Shown piece after piece: positions 13,264 to 15,520 of a stretch of 15,520 nt of DNA. The notes beneath the pieces are model-generated. The model was not told where the DNA came from and searched no databases. It saw nothing but the letters and a program-made list of their open reading frames with translations. A program made the position numbers and the translations under genes. The DNA comes from NORP309 sp964352735 (GTDB taxonomy: Bacteria > Pseudomonadota > Gammaproteobacteria > Xanthomonadales > Marinicellaceae). The number at the start of each line of letters is the position of its first letter. Position 1 is the first letter of the stretch. The stretch covers positions 1-15,520 of the forward strand of contig CAYGTC010000094.1 of the NCBI GenBank assembly GCA_964352735.1, given 5' to 3'.

Positions 13264-15348
13264 ATGGCGCGTTTAACACCGATCGAAAGATATCGAAATA
13301 TTGGTATTATGGCGCACATAGATGCTGGTAAAACTACTACAACTGAAAGGATTTTGTACTACACTGGTGTATCTCATAAAATTGGTGAGGTTCACGATGG
13401 TAATGCAACAATGGATTGGATGGAGCAAGAGCAGGAGCGTGGAATAACCATAACTTCTGCTGCAACCACTTGTTTTTGGTCTGGTATGTCGGGTCAATTT
13501 GACAGTCATAGAGTTAATATTATTGATACTCCGGGGCATGTGGACTTCACAATTGAAGTGGAGCGTTCATTAAGGGTGTTAGATGGCGCGGTTGCTGTTT
13601 TTTGTGCAGTTGGAGGTGTTGAGCCTCAATCGGAAACTGTATGGAGGCAAGCTGATAGATACCAAGTTCCAAGATTGGCATTTGTGAATAAAATGGATAG
13701 GACTGGTGCTGATTTTGATAGAGTGCTTGGTCAAATAAGGAAAAAGCTAGGTGCTGAGGCTGTTGCAATTCAATTGCCTGTAGGTTCTGAGGAGTCTTTT
13801 GCTGGTGTTATTGATCTGTTGGATATGAAGTTTTTATCCTGGCATGAAGATGACATGGGTATGAAGTGTGATCAGAAGGAAGTGCCTGAAGAAATGCTCG
13901 AAGAATGTGAGCATGCAAGAGAGTTGATGGTTGAAGCTGCTGCAGAAGCTACCGAAGACTTGATGGATAAGTACCTTGAAGAAGGTGATCTAACAAATGA
14001 TGAAATTCTTTTGGGGTTGCGTGAAAGAACGCTTAGAAATGAATTGATATGTTGCTTGTGTGGTTCTGCCTTTAAAAACAAAGGTGTGCAAGCATTGCTG
14101 GATAAAGTTGTGGAATTGATGCCGTCTCCTGTTGATGTGCCTACAGTTAAAGGTGTCTTGGCAGATAAGCATGAAACAGTTGCTGAAAGGCAGCCAGCTG
14201 ATGAAGAGCCATTTGCATCGCTTGTTTTTAAAATTGCTACAGACCCATTTGTTGGGACATTGGCTTTTTTTAGGGTGTACTCAGGCGTTGTTAAGACTGG
14301 AGATATGGTTTATAACCCTATTAAAGGTAAAAAAGAAAGAGTGGGTCGATTATTGCAGATGCATTCTAATTCAAGGGAAGAGATTAAAGAAGTCAGAGCT
14401 GGTGATATTGCTGCCATTGTTGGGATGAAAGATGTGACAACTGGAGAAACTTTATGTTCTGTTTCAGATGTAATAACATTAGAAAAGATGGACTTTCCTG
14501 ACCCGGTTATTTCGGTTGCTGTTGAGCCAAGAACTACTGCTGATCAAGATAAGATGTCTGTCGCGTTAGCAAAATTGGCGCAGGAAGACCCTTCGTTTAA
14601 GGTTAAAACTGATGAAGAGTCTGGTCAAATAATTATTTCCGGAATGGGAGAGCTTCATTTAGATATCATTGTTGATAGGATGAAGAGAGAATTTAAAGTG
14701 GATGCTAATGTTGGTAATCCACAAGTGGCTTACAGAGAAACTGTAACATCCGCCGTTGAACAAGAGGGTAAATTTGTTCGGCAAAGTGGAGGTAAAGGCC
14801 AATATGGGCATGTAAAAATTAGACTTGAGCCTCAAGAGTTGGGTTCTGGTTATGAATTTATAGATAACATTAAAGGAGGAGTTGTTCCTTCTGAGTTTAT
14901 ACCATCGGTTAATAAAGGGATTCAAGAACAGATGGAGAGTGGAGTCATTGCAGGGTATCCTGTGGTTGATTGTAAGGTGACATTGTATGATGGTTCCTTT
15001 CATGAGGTTGACTCAAATGAAATGGCTTTCAAAATTGCTGGTTCCATGGCATTTAGGAATGCAATGTTAGAAGCGGGGCCGGTAGTTTTAGAGCCTGTAA
15101 TGAAAGTTGAAATTGTCACACCAGAAGAATATATGGGTGATGTGGTTGGTGATGTAAGTCGTAGAAGAGGTAACTTGGAAGGCATGGAAGATTCTGTGTC
15201 AGGCAAGGTTATCAAATGTTTTATGCCATTGTCACAAATGTTTGGATATGCTACATCATTGCGATCAGTAACACAGGGTCGTGCTAATTATTCGATGGAA
15301 TTTGATCATTATCAGGCGGTGCCTGACCATGTTTTGAATAATGGATAA
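13264..15348 (+). CDS. fusA: Elongation factor G
   Basis: A 694-residue GTPase that drives tRNA-mRNA translocation and, with RRF, ribosome recycling (E. coli 704). The G domain carries AHIDAGKTT (17-25), switch I RGITITSAAT (59-68), DTPGH (88-92) and NKMD (142-145). Domain II follows from about 290. Domains III-V include the loop VRQSGGKGQYGHVKI and the C-terminal YMGDVVGDVSRRRG. The conserved TSLRSVTQGRANYSMEFDHY near the end marks a bacterial EF-G of the canonical fusA type, supported by its str-operon position. The start ATG follows TGGTAGTGCAGCA, a poor ribosome binding site, so coupling to rpsG translation or an AU-rich enhancer may matter. The second tuf begins 87 nt later with no terminator between. 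Confidence 0.98.
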   Translation: MARLTPIERYRNIGIMAHIDAGKTTTTERILYYTGVSHKIGEVHDGNATMDWMEQEQERGITITSAATTCFWSGMSGQFDSHRVNIIDTPGHVDFTIEVERSLRVLDGAVAVFCAVGGVEPQSETVWRQADRYQVPRLAFVNKMDRTGADFDRVLGQIRKKLGAEAVAIQLPVGSEESFAGVIDLLDMKFLSWHEDDMGMKCDQKEVPEEMLEECEHARELMVEAAAEATEDLMDKYLEEGDLTNDEILLGLRERTLRNELICCLCGSAFKNKGVQALLDKVVELMPSPVDVPTVKGVLADKHETVAERQPADEEPFASLVFKIATDPFVGTLAFFRVYSGVVKTGDMVYNPIKGKKERVGRLLQMHSNSREEIKEVRAGDIAAIVGMKDVTTGETLCSVSDVITLEKMDFPDPVISVAVEPRTTADQDKMSVALAKLAQEDPSFKVKTDEESGQIIISGMGELHLDIIVDRMKREFKVDANVGNPQVAYRETVTSAVEQEGKFVRQSGGKGQYGHVKIRLEPQELGSGYEFIDNIKGGVVPSEFIPSVNKGIQEQMESGVIAGYPVVDCKVTLYDGSFHEVDSNEMAFKIAGSMAFRNAMLEAGPVVLEPVMKVEIVTPEEYMGDVVGDVSRRRGNLEGMEDSVSGKVIKCFMPLSQMFGYATSLRSVTQGRANYSMEFDHYQAVPDHVLNNG

Positions 15349-15435
15349 GTGTTAAACGTACAGTGGTAAGCTAAGAGCTGTTTTGCAACAATAAAATAAA
15401 TTGATTAACAAACTATTTTGCTATAGAGAAGAAAA

Positions 15436-15520
15436 ATGTCTAAAGAAAAATTTGAACGCAACAAACCCCATGTGAATGTGGGAACAATTGGTCACGTTGA
15501 CCACGGTAAAACTACATTAA
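15436..15520 (+). CDS. tuf: Elongation factor Tu, N-terminal part (partial, second copy)
   Basis: The first 28 codons of a second EF-Tu gene; the window ends inside it. The residues read MSKEKFERNKPHVNVGTIGH and continue with the P-loop VDHGKTTL, the GTP-binding start of EF-Tu. It is the last visible gene of the str operon, matching tufA of gammaproteobacteria. The purine-rich GAGAAG before the ATG is a weak ribosome binding site. The 87-nt gap from fusA holds no terminator and no convincing promoter, so cotranscription with fusA is likely. Whether it is identical to the copy that ends at 71 cannot be seen here, because the windowed parts do not overlap. Confidence 0.97.
   Translation, partial: MSKEKFERNKPHVNVGTIGHVDHGKTTL

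Noticed and set aside
15401..15427. TTGATT-N15-TATAGA before the second tuf
   Set aside because: The spacer is short and the start would fall at the ATG, giving a leaderless mRNA. Readthrough from fusA is simpler.
1..15520. Search for an undescribed system, mobile element, CRISPR array or foreign gene
   Set aside because: Every long gene is a recognised core gene in its usual order and length. No repeats, inserted ORFs or composition shifts were seen; only the non-coding gaps hold unexplained structure.

Overview
The window is one strand of densely packed housekeeping genes: the transcription/translation supercluster of a low-GC gammaproteobacterium. In order it carries the tail of one tuf gene, tRNA-Trp, secE, nusG, rplK, rplA, rplJ, rplL, rpoB, rpoC, rpsL, rpsG, fusA and the head of a second tuf gene, all on the + strand. 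Gene order, the large lineage-specific insertions in both RNA polymerase subunits, the GTG start of rpoC and the tRNA-Trp next to secE all fit a gammaproteobacterium. The DNA is AT-rich, roughly 40% GC by eye. I cannot fix the genus. The L7/L12 N-terminus resembles what I recall from Methylococcales, but that is memory and not a comparison.

Layout: (1) 1-312, end of tuf, an intrinsic terminator, then tRNA-Trp flanked by a 13-bp inverted repeat. (2) 313-1226, secE-nusG (translocon subunit and elongation factor). (3) 1227-2417, rplK-rplA behind a likely L1 translational operator. (4) 2418-3615, a 235-nt structured leader with the L10 autoregulatory element, then rplJ-rplL (ribosomal stalk). (5) 3616-3836, an intergenic region with four successive stem-loops, where polymerase synthesis is probably uncoupled from stalk-protein synthesis. 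(6) 3837-12113, rpoB-rpoC. (7) 12114-12368, a good sigma70-type promoter followed by a terminator-like hairpin in the rpsL leader. (8) 12369-15520, rpsL-rpsG-fusA-tuf (str operon).

The genes work together: they make the core polymerase, a factor that couples it to ribosomes (NusG), parts of the ribosomal stalk and decoding centre, the two elongation GTPases that use them, and one subunit of the secretion channel. Control appears to be by protein feedback on mRNA (L1, L10) and by partial termination, plus a growth-rate-type promoter before rpsL.

I found no mobile element, CRISPR array, accessory gene or unknown protein, and no previously undescribed system. The points worth a second look are in the non-coding gaps: the rpsL-leader attenuator candidate, the inverted repeat around the tRNA, the hairpin series before rpoB, and the competing hairpins after rplA.
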